64,000 nt of DNA, taken from positions 124,001 through 188,000 of the forward strand of contig NZ_JACLAL010000009.1 in the NCBI RefSeq assembly GCF_014280875.1. The letters are read 5' to 3'. Position numbers and translations under genes: made by a program. Source of the stretch: Paenirhizobium daejeonense. GTDB lineage: Bacteria > Pseudomonadota > Alphaproteobacteria > Rhizobiales > Rhizobiaceae. A model generated the notes under the pieces. It was not told the DNA's origin. It did not search any database and saw nothing but the letters and a program-made list of their open reading frames with translations. This document shows positions 1 through 8,712 of this stretch, piece after piece. The stretch's first letter is position 1; every line of letters begins with the position of its first letter.

Positions 1-709
1 CGCCAAGGCGGATGCGGTGACGAACGCGCCCAAGGACAGCAACAGCCTGCCGACCGATATGCAGGTGATCGGCGCCGTGCAGCGGTCATCGCGCGACAAC
101 ACCGTCGTCATGTGCGCTGCCGGCACCATGCCGGGCGAACTGCACCAGCTCTGGAAGGCGAAGCTGCCGCTCTCGTATCACATGGAATACGGCTTTTCCT
201 GCATGGGCTACGAGGTCGCGGGCGGCCTCGGCATCAAGATGGCGGAACCCGACCGCGACGTCATCGTCATGGTCGGCGACGGCTCCTACATGATGATGAA
301 CTCGGAGCTTGCGACCGCAGTCGGCATGGGTGTGAAGATCACCCTCGTGATCACCGACAATCGCGGCTACGGCTGCATCAACCGGCTGCAGATGGGCACC
401 GGAGGAGCCGAATTCAACAATCTCTACGCTCACACCAACGTCAATCCGATCGCCATCGACTTTGCCGCCCATGCGGCATCGATGGGCGCGGTCGCCAGCA
501 AGGTCGCCAGCATCGCGGAACTGGAAACGGCTCTCGCCGCGACCCGTGAATCGACCGTGACGACAGTGATCGTGATCGACACCGACCCGTATCCCACGCC
601 CGATGCCGGCGGTCATTTCTGGGACGTTGCGGTTCCCGAAGTTTCGCCCCGCGCCGAAGTCAATCAAGCCCGCGCCCGCTACGAGGCAGCACTCAAGGAA
701 AGACACTGA
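1..709 (+). CDS. iolD: 3D-(3,5/4)-trihydroxycyclohexane-1,2-dione hydrolase, C-terminal part
   Basis: This is the C-terminal third of IolD, the thiamine-diphosphate enzyme that opens the inositol-derived ring of 3D-trihydroxycyclohexane-1,2-dione to 5-deoxy-glucuronate in the cytoplasm. The reading frame is already open at base 2, so the gene starts before the window. The GTG at 17 is an internal valine, not a start. The C-terminal ThDP-binding motif is visible as GDGSYMM followed about 25 residues later by DNRGYGC, the classic GDG-to-N spacing. The C-terminus carries the IolD-typical PDAGGHFWDVAVPEVS stretch. The stop lies 2 bp before iolE, so the two are co-transcribed. Order iolD-iolE-iolB is typical of rhizobial iol loci. 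Identity is secure; only the N-terminal domains are missing because of the window edge. Confidence 0.95.
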   Translation, partial: AKADAVTNAPKDSNSLPTDMQVIGAVQRSSRDNTVVMCAAGTMPGELHQLWKAKLPLSYHMEYGFSCMGYEVAGGLGIKMAEPDRDVIVMVGDGSYMMMNSELATAVGMGVKITLVITDNRGYGCINRLQMGTGGAEFNNLYAHTNVNPIAIDFAAHAASMGAVASKVASIAELETALAATRESTVTTVIVIDTDPYPTPDAGGHFWDVAVPEVSPRAEVNQARARYEAALKERH

Positions 710-711
710 CC

Positions 712-1620
712 ATGATCCTCTACGGCACAAATCCGATTGCCTGGTCCAATGACGACGACCGCACGCTCGGCGCCCATATCAGCCTTGATCAGTGCCTCGA
801 CGAAACAGCGAAGATCGGTTTCGACGGCATCGAGAAGGGCCACAAGTTCCCGCAGGATCCGGCCGGCCTCAAGGCCGTGCTGGAACCCCGCGGCCTGCGT
901 TATGTATCCGGCTGGCATTCGCTGAACCTGCTCACTCATTCGATCGAGGACGAGAAGAAGGCCATGCAGCCGGCGCTAGACCTCCTGAAGGCCATGGGCT
1001 CCAAAGTCATCATCGTCTGCGAGACCTCCAACGCCATTCACGGCAATGATGCCGTCGCAGTCAACGCACGCCCGAAGCTTTCCGAAGCGGACTGGGCAAA
1101 GTTCGGCGCAGGCGTAGAGGCCCTCGCCGAATATGCCGCAGCGCAGGGAATTGCCCTCGTCTACCACCATCACATGGGCACCATCGTCGAGAGTGAGGAC
1201 GAGATCGACCGGCTGATGGAAAATACCGGCCCGCATGCCAAGCTGCTGCTCGATACCGGCCATTGCCTGTTCGGCGGCGGCGATCCGGAGCGTGTCGCCC
1301 GCAAGTACATGAACCGGGTCGGCCATATCCATGCAAAGAACGTCCGCCCGGTTATCGCTACGCAGGTGCGTGAGGAGAACCTCTCCTTCCTCGAAGGCGT
1401 GCGTCGCGGCGTCTTCACCGTGCCGGGCGACACCGAAGGCGGCGTCGACTTCCCGTCGGTTCTCGCGGTTGCAGCCGAGCACAGCTATCAGGGCTGGCTG
1501 GTCATCGAGGCCGAACAGGATCCAGATGTCCGCAATCCCTTCCAGTACCAGAACCTCGGCCTGAAATCGCTGAAGGCCATGGCTCGGGAAGCCAGACTGG
1601 ACAAGGCAGCGGCGGCCTGA
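712..1620 (+). CDS. iolE: 2-keto-myo-inositol (inosose) dehydratase
   Basis: IolE is a TIM-barrel metalloenzyme of the xylose-isomerase-like superfamily. It dehydrates 2-keto-myo-inositol to the diketone that IolD then hydrolyses. The 302-residue product has the family's usual length. It starts MILYGTNPIAWSNDDD, close to the IolE N-terminal consensus (GINPI.WSNDD). Metal-binding histidines and acids are visible in the YHHHMGT segment, in LLLDTGHCLFGG and in GHIHAKNVRP, and an EAEQDP motif lies near the C-terminus. The ATG begins 2 bp after the iolD stop, which indicates translational coupling. The enzyme acts in the cytosol as the first step after inositol dehydrogenase. Confidence 0.95.
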   Translation: MILYGTNPIAWSNDDDRTLGAHISLDQCLDETAKIGFDGIEKGHKFPQDPAGLKAVLEPRGLRYVSGWHSLNLLTHSIEDEKKAMQPALDLLKAMGSKVIIVCETSNAIHGNDAVAVNARPKLSEADWAKFGAGVEALAEYAAAQGIALVYHHHMGTIVESEDEIDRLMENTGPHAKLLLDTGHCLFGGGDPERVARKYMNRVGHIHAKNVRPVIATQVREENLSFLEGVRRGVFTVPGDTEGGVDFPSVLAVAAEHSYQGWLVIEAEQDPDVRNPFQYQNLGLKSLKAMAREARLDKAAAA

Positions 1621-1692
1621 CCGCCTCCACGCCCCTTATGAACCTTTCGATACGCCCGATCCCGAAACCATGGATCGGCAAGGAGATGACAG

Positions 1693-2502
1693 ATGAGTTC
1701 CCTCTTGCGCAAACCGTCGGGAACGTCCGGCAAGGTTCATGACATCACCCCGGCCAGCGCCGGCTGGGGCTATGTCGGCTTCGGCCTCTACCGGCTGAAG
1801 GCAGGCGAAAAAGCCGCCGAGCAGACCGGCGATACGGAAGTCATTCTCGTGCTTGTCGAAGGCAAGGCGGAAATCACCGGCGGCGGCAAGGCTTTCGGGG
1901 AACTCGGAGACCGAATGAGCGTCTTCGAGCGCACTCCACCGCACTGCGTCTATGTTCCCGCTGAAAACGAATGGTCGGCGGTCGCCACGACGGACTGCAC
2001 GCTGGCCGTCTGCACCGCTCCCGCAACGGCTGGCCGCGAGGCGCAGGTGATCGGTCCCGCCGGCATTTCTCTCAGCGAACGCGGCAAGGGCGCCAATACG
2101 CGTTACGTCTATGCCATCGCCATGGAGGACCGCGACGTCGCGGACGCATTGCTGGTGACGGAGGTCTTCACGCCCCAGGGCAACTGGTCGTCCTATCCGC
2201 CGCACCGGCATGACCAGGACAACTATCCTGACATGACCTATCTCGAGGAGACCTATTACCACCGGCTGAACCCGGCACAGGGCTTCGGCTTCCAGCGCGT
2301 CTTCACCGAGGACGGGTCGCTGGACGAGACGATGGCGGTTTCCGACGGAGATGTCGTGCTCGTGCCCAAGGGGCATCACCCCTGCGGCGCGCCATACGGC
2401 TACGAAATGTATTACCTCAACGTCATGGCTGGCCCCCTGCGCAAGTGGCGCTTCAAGAACCATCCGGACCACGACTGGATCTTCCGGCGCGACAATCCCT
2501 GA
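1693..2502 (+). CDS. iolB: 5-deoxy-glucuronate isomerase
   Basis: IolB is a bicupin metal-dependent isomerase converting 5-deoxy-glucuronate to 2-deoxy-5-keto-gluconate, the step after IolD. The 269-residue length matches the family. The diagnostic C-terminal cupin contains YPPHRHDQDNYPDMTYLEE (metal-binding His, His and Glu), and GHHPCGAPYGYEMYYLNVMAGP lies further on, shared by IolB proteins. AAGGAGATGACAG precedes the ATG with suitable spacing. The gene follows iolE by 72 bp on the same strand. The iol kinase (iolC) and aldolase (iolJ) steps are not in this window and are presumably upstream or elsewhere. Confidence 0.95.
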   Translation: MSSLLRKPSGTSGKVHDITPASAGWGYVGFGLYRLKAGEKAAEQTGDTEVILVLVEGKAEITGGGKAFGELGDRMSVFERTPPHCVYVPAENEWSAVATTDCTLAVCTAPATAGREAQVIGPAGISLSERGKGANTRYVYAIAMEDRDVADALLVTEVFTPQGNWSSYPPHRHDQDNYPDMTYLEETYYHRLNPAQGFGFQRVFTEDGSLDETMAVSDGDVVLVPKGHHPCGAPYGYEMYYLNVMAGPLRKWRFKNHPDHDWIFRRDNP

Positions 2503-2550
2503 CGCGCCGTTCCCACATCATCATTTCAACGAAGCTCCCGGGAGGAGAAC

Positions 2551-3666
2551 ATGAGCGGTCTCGGTATCGGCCTGATCGGCACGGGTTACATGGGCAAATG
2601 CCATGCACTGGCATGGAACAGCGTCGCCAGCGTCTTCGGCGACGTAGCGCGGGCCCGTCTTGTGACGCTGGCGGAAGTGAATGCGGACCTGGCATCGAAG
2701 AAAGCGGCTGAACTCGGGTTCGCCCGTTCAACAGGCAACTGGCGCGACCTGCTCTCCGATCCGGAAATCGACGTCATCTCGGTGACGACACCCAATGCCT
2801 TCCATCCCGAAATGGCAATCGCCGCCCTTGAGGCAGGCAAGCATGTCTGGTGCGAGAAGCCCATGGCACCGGCCCTGCAGGACGCCATTCGCATGCGCGA
2901 TGCGGCGAAGAAATCCGGCCGCGCCGCCGTGATGGGCTACAACTACATCCAGAACCCGATGATCCGCCATATCCGCCGTCTGATCGACGAAGGCGCGATC
3001 GGAAGCGTCAACCACGTTCGCGTCGAGATGGACGAAGACTTCATGGCCGATCCCGAAACGCCCTTCTACTGGAAGAGCGAGATCGCCTCCGGCTATGGCG
3101 CGCTTGACGACTTCGCCGTTCATCCGCTGTCGCTGCTCTTCACGCTTTTCGGTCATGTGGAAAGTGTCGTCACCGACATGGTGAAACCCTACCCGACGAG
3201 ACCGCTGAAAGATGGCGGCAACCGCGAGGTCGAGAACCACGACATCGCAAGCGTATTGATGAAGCTGGAAGGCGGGATCTCCGCCGTGCTGCTCGCCAAC
3301 CGCGCCGCCTGGGGACGCAAGGGGCGTATCGCCGTGCAGATCTTCGGCTCGCAGGGCTCCATCCTCTACGATCAGGAACGGATGAACGAGTTTCAGCTCT
3401 ATCAGGCCTCCGGCCGTCCGGAGGAACAGGGCTTCCGCACGATCCTCGCCGCCCCGCACCACAAGCCCTACGACCGCTTCATTCCCGCCCCCGGCCACGG
3501 CCTCGGCTTCAACGACTTGAAGATCATCGAATGCCGCGAACTGATCGCCGCAATCGGCGGCCAAAAGGCCCATGTCATCGACTTCGAGGAAGGGCTGAAG
3601 ATCGAGCGTTCCGTGCACGCCATGGCCCAGGCATTCGCCGAGAAGGGGTGGGTATCCGTCGCTTGA
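2551..3666 (+). CDS. Gfo/Idh/MocA-family oxidoreductase, probably inositol-related
   Basis: This is a 371-residue NAD(P)-dependent dehydrogenase of the Gfo/Idh/MocA family. The N-terminal Rossmann fold shows GIGLIGTGYMGKCHA (residues about 4-18). The catalytic EKP motif appears as WCEKPMA near residue 107, and the C-terminal domain is of the GFO/IDH type. A strong ribosome site (GGGAGGAGAAC) precedes the ATG. Position 49 bp downstream of iolB suggests a polyol or inositol substrate, such as scyllo-inositol or an inosose, but the sequence alone does not settle which. A factor-independent terminator lies 22 bp after the stop, so this is the last gene of the iol operon. The family assignment is firm; the substrate is inferred from context. 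Confidence 0.85.
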   Translation: MSGLGIGLIGTGYMGKCHALAWNSVASVFGDVARARLVTLAEVNADLASKKAAELGFARSTGNWRDLLSDPEIDVISVTTPNAFHPEMAIAALEAGKHVWCEKPMAPALQDAIRMRDAAKKSGRAAVMGYNYIQNPMIRHIRRLIDEGAIGSVNHVRVEMDEDFMADPETPFYWKSEIASGYGALDDFAVHPLSLLFTLFGHVESVVTDMVKPYPTRPLKDGGNREVENHDIASVLMKLEGGISAVLLANRAAWGRKGRIAVQIFGSQGSILYDQERMNEFQLYQASGRPEEQGFRTILAAPHHKPYDRFIPAPGHGLGFNDLKIIECRELIAAIGGQKAHVIDFEEGLKIERSVHAMAQAFAEKGWVSVA

Positions 3667-3688
3667 GGACACAACCAACCGGACACAA

Positions 3689-3713
3689 AAAAGGGGCGCT
3701 TTGCGCCCCTTTT
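3689..3713. terminator. bidirectional rho-independent terminator
   Basis: A perfect 11-bp stem, AAAAGGGGCGC / GCGCCCCTTTT, has a TTT loop. The T-run (A-run on the other strand) makes it functional in both directions. It sits between the convergent iol operon (plus) and the sugar isomerase-like gene ending at 3735 (minus). Confidence 0.92.
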
Positions 3714-3734
3714 CTTTGATCAGAAATCTCCCTT

Positions 3735-4547
3735 TCACACGCGCGAGCGAATGAACGCGATCGACTGCGCCAAGGCCTCGGCCGGGTCCGGCGCTTCATG
3801 CACGGAAGACGCAAAAGGTTCGAACGAGAAGAAGCCGGAATAGCGTTGTTCGCGTAACGCCCGGATCTGGCCGATATTGCCGAGCCGGTCTTCGCCGTCG
3901 ACCAGCACGCGATGGGCGTCGAGCATGTCATCGACACCAACGGCCTTGTCGGTGACACCGGAAATATGCACGAGCCCGGTTTGCGCGGGGTAGAGTTCAG
4001 ATTCGCCAGCGAGATGATGATGGAAGGTATCGTGAACGAGGCGGAAGCTCGCGCCGAAGCCGAGTTCGTTGATGGCCTCAACAGCCTCCCTCTTCGAACG
4101 GAGCGAGCAGATCGGAAAGCCCAGCGGCTCGACTAGCCCGCCGATCCCGGCATCGGCGAGAATGGGTTGCAGACCTTTCAGGGCCTTGCGCAAACTCGCC
4201 TGCCGTTCACCATCGACACGACCGCTTCCGTCATTGACCGGCACCAGAACCAGGGCACGCGCACCGCAGTCGCGAGCGTAGCCTGCAAGCGCCTTCGCTT
4301 CTTCCTCGCGTTCGGTTGTCCATTCGTTGAACCGCTGCAGCGCGTTGATCGAAAGGATCGTGAGCCCCCGGTCCTCCGACAGCTTCCGAATATCGTCCGC
4401 CCGCGTTCCGTCGAGGATGGCATTGCCTGCAAGATCGTTGCGGATTTCCACAGCCCTGGTTCCGAGCTTTTGCGCAAGATCGAAGAAAGCCGGCAATGGC
4501 AGTTGCGGCGCGGACATATGGTTCAGCGCAAAGGAGATATCGGTCAT
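3735..4547 (-). CDS. sugar phosphate isomerase/epimerase-like TIM-barrel protein (IolI-like)
   Basis: This is a 270-residue xylose-isomerase-like TIM-barrel protein, similar in size and motif layout to IolI (inosose isomerase) and hydroxypyruvate isomerase-like enzymes. Acid/histidine metal-ligand segments are visible: VEPLGFP near residue 139, LVHDTFHHHLAG near residue 171, and VHISGV followed by GEDRLGNIG further on. The start chosen (MTDISFALNHMS) follows the hairpin that ends the upstream permease gene; a longer frame exists but overlaps that permease. The neighbouring inositol genes make an inosose or keto-inositol isomerase role likely, though the substrate is inferred. A strong terminator lies upstream at 4573-4593, so expression depends on read-through or on its own promoter. 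Confidence 0.8.
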   Translation of the reverse strand: MTDISFALNHMSAPQLPLPAFFDLAQKLGTRAVEIRNDLAGNAILDGTRADDIRKLSEDRGLTILSINALQRFNEWTTEREEEAKALAGYARDCGARALVLVPVNDGSGRVDGERQASLRKALKGLQPILADAGIGGLVEPLGFPICSLRSKREAVEAINELGFGASFRLVHDTFHHHLAGESELYPAQTGLVHISGVTDKAVGVDDMLDAHRVLVDGEDRLGNIGQIRALREQRYSGFFSFEPFASSVHEAPDPAEALAQSIAFIRSRV

Positions 4548-4572
4548 GAGAATTCCTGCTCCGAATGGAAAA

Positions 4573-4593
4573 AGGGCCGGCGAAGCCGGCCCT
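4573..4593 (-). terminator. rho-independent terminator after the inositol permease gene
   Basis: On the minus strand, AGGGCCGGC TTC GCCGGCCCT forms a perfect 9-bp stem with a 3-nt loop, followed directly by TTTTTCC. It lies 17 bp beyond the permease stop and separates the ABC transporter operon from the IolI-like gene. Confidence 0.88.
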
Positions 4594-4609
4594 GAGGTTG
4601 AGGAGGAGA

Positions 4610-5641
4610 TCAGCGTTTCGCGCGCTTCTTCTGACGGTAGACGTCCGCAACCACGGCGGCCACGATAATCATGCCCTTGATGATTTCCTGGTAGTAGGCA
4701 TCGACACGCAGGAAGGTGAAGCCTGAAGTCATGACGCCGAGGATGATCGTGCCGATCACCGTACCGGTGATACGGCCAGCACCTCCCGCAAGCGACGTCC
4801 CGCCAATGACGGCTGCGGCGATCGCATCGAGTTCGTACATCACGCCCATGCCGGCCTGCGCGGTCTGTGCTCGAGCTGCCGTGACGATGCCTGCAAGACC
4901 GGCCAGCATGCCGGCGATGGCATAAACCTTGATCAGATGCTTTTCGACATTGATACCGGAAACCCGGGCCGCCTGAACGTTGGCGCCGATCGCATAGGTG
5001 AACTTGCCATAGCGGGTGTAGCGCAGCGCGATATGGAAGATGATCGCGACGAGAAGGAACACCACCACGGGCCAGATGCCGGTACCGATGAAGGTGAACT
5101 GCTCGGTCAAACCGGAGACCGGCTGGCCCTTGGTGTACCACTTGGAAATACCGCGCGCCGTTACCATCATGCCCAGCGTAGCGATGAAGGGCGGGATCTT
5201 GGTTCGGGCGATCAGCTGGCCGTTGATGTAACCGGCCAGCAGGCCGATCAGAATACCGACGGCAATCGGGACGAAGAACGGCATGTCCGTCAGGCCCGGA
5301 TAGAGCGCGCGCGACCAGGTCGAGGACTGGGCGAAACTCGCCGAGATCATCGCCGTCATACCGACGACCGAGCCGGAGGACAGATCGATACCGCCGGTAA
5401 TGATGACCTGCGTCACCCCGACCGAAATGATGCCGATCACCGCGACCTGCAGGATCATGATCGTCAGGCGCTGCGGGTTCATGAGGAAGCTCTGGCCGAC
5501 GAACACCCAGCCGAGCAGCTCGAAGATCAGGGCAATGCCGATGAGCACCAGCAGGATGTTGGCTTCCGGCGGAATGCGGTGGCTGTTGGGCCGGCCTGTC
5601 TTCAGATCGACATCGGCCTTGGTGGCAGTTGGATGGTTCAT
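4610..5641 (-). CDS. iatP: inositol ABC transporter permease
   Basis: This is a 343-residue inner-membrane permease of the ribose/inositol (BPD_transp_2, RbsC) type with about 8-10 hydrophobic segments. A cytoplasmic N-terminal tail precedes the first segment near residue 35 (ILLVLIGIALIFELLGW). Family signatures include GGIDLSSGSVVGMTAM and the late VIGGTSLAGGAGRITGTVIG motif. Several in-frame ATGs exist. The GGGAGGAG ribosome site is best spaced (5 nt) for the ATG at 5641; 5644 is an alternative. It follows iatA by about 30 bp. Together with IatA and IbpA it forms the myo-inositol importer, assigned from its iol-locus context. In Sinorhizobium meliloti the equivalent genes are named ibpA-iatA-iatP. 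Confidence 0.88.
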   Translation of the reverse strand: MNHPTATKADVDLKTGRPNSHRIPPEANILLVLIGIALIFELLGWVFVGQSFLMNPQRLTIMILQVAVIGIISVGVTQVIITGGIDLSSGSVVGMTAMISASFAQSSTWSRALYPGLTDMPFFVPIAVGILIGLLAGYINGQLIARTKIPPFIATLGMMVTARGISKWYTKGQPVSGLTEQFTFIGTGIWPVVVFLLVAIIFHIALRYTRYGKFTYAIGANVQAARVSGINVEKHLIKVYAIAGMLAGLAGIVTAARAQTAQAGMGVMYELDAIAAAVIGGTSLAGGAGRITGTVIGTIILGVMTSGFTFLRVDAYYQEIIKGMIIVAAVVADVYRQKKRAKR

Positions 5642-5672
5642 CATCTCCTCCCTTTCGTTCATCGGGACGGCG

Positions 5673-7211
<1,539 letters not shown>

Positions 7212-7246
7212 AGCAAAGTCTCCTCGCTCATCATCCGGGGTGGAAT

Positions 7247-7262
7247 GCGGGCGATAGCCCGC
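7247..7262 (-). other. intergenic hairpin between binding-protein and ATPase genes
   Basis: GCGGGC GATA GCCCGC forms a 6-bp stem with a tetraloop, about 30 bp after the ibpA stop and 35 bp before iatA. There is no T-run. Hairpins here commonly stabilise the upstream binding-protein mRNA and lower expression of the transporter genes; that role is inferred. Confidence 0.5.
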
Positions 7263-7291
7263 ACTCCTTTCGGTCTTTCCTGAGAGAAAGA

Positions 7292-8224
7292 TCAGTTCTT
7301 AGCCTGGTAGTCCTTGAGGTTTTCCGGCGTCACGAGTTCGAAGGGAATGTAGACCTTCTTGTCGACGGCTTCGCCCTTGGCGAGCTTCAGGGCAGCATCG
7401 AGAGCGCCCTTGCCCTGTCCGGCAGCGTTCTGGAACACGGTGACATCGAGATCGCCCGCTTCCATGGCAGCCAGAGCGTCCTGGGTCGCGTCGACACCTG
7501 CGACGACATATTCCTTCATGTCCTTGCCGGCAGCCTTGAGCGCCTGGATTGCACCAATTGCCATTTCATCGTTGTTGGCGATGACAGCGTTGAATTCGAG
7601 ACCACTCGACAGCCAGTTGGTCACGAGGTCGGAACCTTGCGTACGCTGCCAGTTGGCGGTCTGCTCTTCTACGATCTCGATGCCCTTGCATTCGTCGGTC
7701 GCGACCACATCACGAACGGCCTGGGTGCGCATGCGGGCGCCCTGGTTGGAAAGCTCGCCCATCATGACGACGGCCTTGCCCTTGCCGCCGAGAAGACGGC
7801 ACACTTCCTTAGTTTCCAGGGTGCCGGCAACGATTTCTTCGGATGCGACGAAGGACTGCTTGTCCGGCAGTTCGTTGACGTTGACGGGTTCACGGTTGAC
7901 GTAAACAAGCGGAATGCCGGCATCGGCAGCGAGCTTCGACATGGCAACCGTCGCATCGGTATCAACCGGATTGACGATGATGGCATCGACGCCTGCAGCG
8001 ATGAAGTTCTGGATCTGGCTCTGCTGCTTGGCTACGTCGTTCTGCGCATCCTCGACCTGCAGCGTGACACCGCTCATGTCTTTGGCATAGTCCTGCATGC
8101 CGTTGCGCAGAACGGTCAGAAAGTTATCGTCGAACAACGCCATGGAAACGCCTACGGTCTCCGCATGCGCAGCGGTGCTCAGGAGCACGGAAACAGCCGC
8201 GCCCAGTACGAGCTTCTTCATCAT
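7292..8224 (-). CDS. ibpA: inositol-binding periplasmic protein
   Basis: This is a 310-residue periplasmic binding protein of the ribose-type family (Peripla_BP_4). A Sec signal peptide is plain: MMKKLVLGAAVSVLLSTAAHA, with cleavage expected after AHA near residue 21. The mature protein begins ETVGVSMALFDDNF and contains the family's QNFIAAGVDAIIVNPVDTDA hinge region and VANNDEMAIGAIQALKAAG-like motif. The start at 8224 is set by GGGAGGAG 8 nt upstream; a further upstream ATG would place non-signal residues before the lysines. It is the first gene of the transporter operon and binds inositol by context. Confidence 0.88.
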   Translation of the reverse strand: MMKKLVLGAAVSVLLSTAAHAETVGVSMALFDDNFLTVLRNGMQDYAKDMSGVTLQVEDAQNDVAKQQSQIQNFIAAGVDAIIVNPVDTDATVAMSKLAADAGIPLVYVNREPVNVNELPDKQSFVASEEIVAGTLETKEVCRLLGGKGKAVVMMGELSNQGARMRTQAVRDVVATDECKGIEIVEEQTANWQRTQGSDLVTNWLSSGLEFNAVIANNDEMAIGAIQALKAAGKDMKEYVVAGVDATQDALAAMEAGDLDVTVFQNAAGQGKGALDAALKLAKGEAVDKKVYIPFELVTPENLKDYQAKN

Positions 8225-8356
8225 GATCTTCTCCTCCCAGTGTGTCCGGCGCCACTCGTTCATGCCGGAAACCAGCCTCCCCGACCGGTTGCGTATCCTC
8301 CTTCGCTCGATGAGGAAAACGGAATAAAGAAACCGTATTTGTCATCTCGCAAACTA

Positions 8357-8385
8357 TTTATTCCATTTTTTGGAATGCGCGTCAA
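8357..8385 (-). promoter_or_regulatory. ibpA promoter with operator in the spacer
   Basis: On the minus strand a TTGACG -35 (8380-8385) is followed after exactly 17 bp by AATAAA (8357-8362). The palindrome ATTCCA-TTTTT-TGGAAT (8360-8376) fills the spacer, so a repressor bound there would block RNA polymerase. The TTCC-N7-GGAA form resembles but does not equal the GGAA-N6-TTCC motif described for rhizobial IolR, so I do not assign the regulator. Confidence 0.5.
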
Positions 8386-8467
8386 TCGCCCGGATGGAAA
8401 TTGAGCGGGCGGAACGACGCTTTATCAAATGCCTTGCGACACTGGTCCGACCTGGCCGGAAAAGCAT

Positions 8468-8497
8468 GAACGCCCGGCCGAGTTCGGCCGGGCGTTC
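8468..8497 (-). terminator. possible terminator for the molybdenum hydroxylase operon
   Basis: A perfect 14-bp inverted repeat, GAACGCCCGGCCGA / TCGGCCGGGCGTTC, has only a GT centre. On the minus strand it is followed by ATGCTTTT, a weak T-run. It lies about 215 bp beyond the stop of the gene ending at 8713, further than usual, so termination is probable but not certain. Confidence 0.5.
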
Positions 8498-8712
8498 CCA
8501 TGGAAACCATGATGTGATCGGATTACGGGAAATCACCGCCGGGATGAGAACCGAGGCCGTGTCCCATTAAAACCAAACAACCGCATCGAACGGCTTCGGT
8601 CGAATGGAGCACGTCCGTCGCTTCGCGGCCCGCTGGAGCCGCACAGTTGCGTACCTCCGAGCTTCATTCATCTCCTCAAGGTGATGACATGGATCATGAA
8701 TGTCGATCCAAC

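Larger units (their letters stand above)
8225..8712. other. 488-bp intergenic region upstream of ibpA
   Basis: No convincing gene is seen here. The region holds the ibpA ribosome site, a promoter with an overlapping palindrome (8357-8385) and a strong GC-rich inverted repeat (8468-8497). The rest, about 8498-8712, shows nothing I can interpret. Confidence 0.6.

Noticed and set aside
86..730. Minus-strand open frames opposite iolD, iolB and the Gfo/Idh gene
   Set aside because: They are shadow frames typical of GC-rich DNA; the plus-strand frames match known families end to end.
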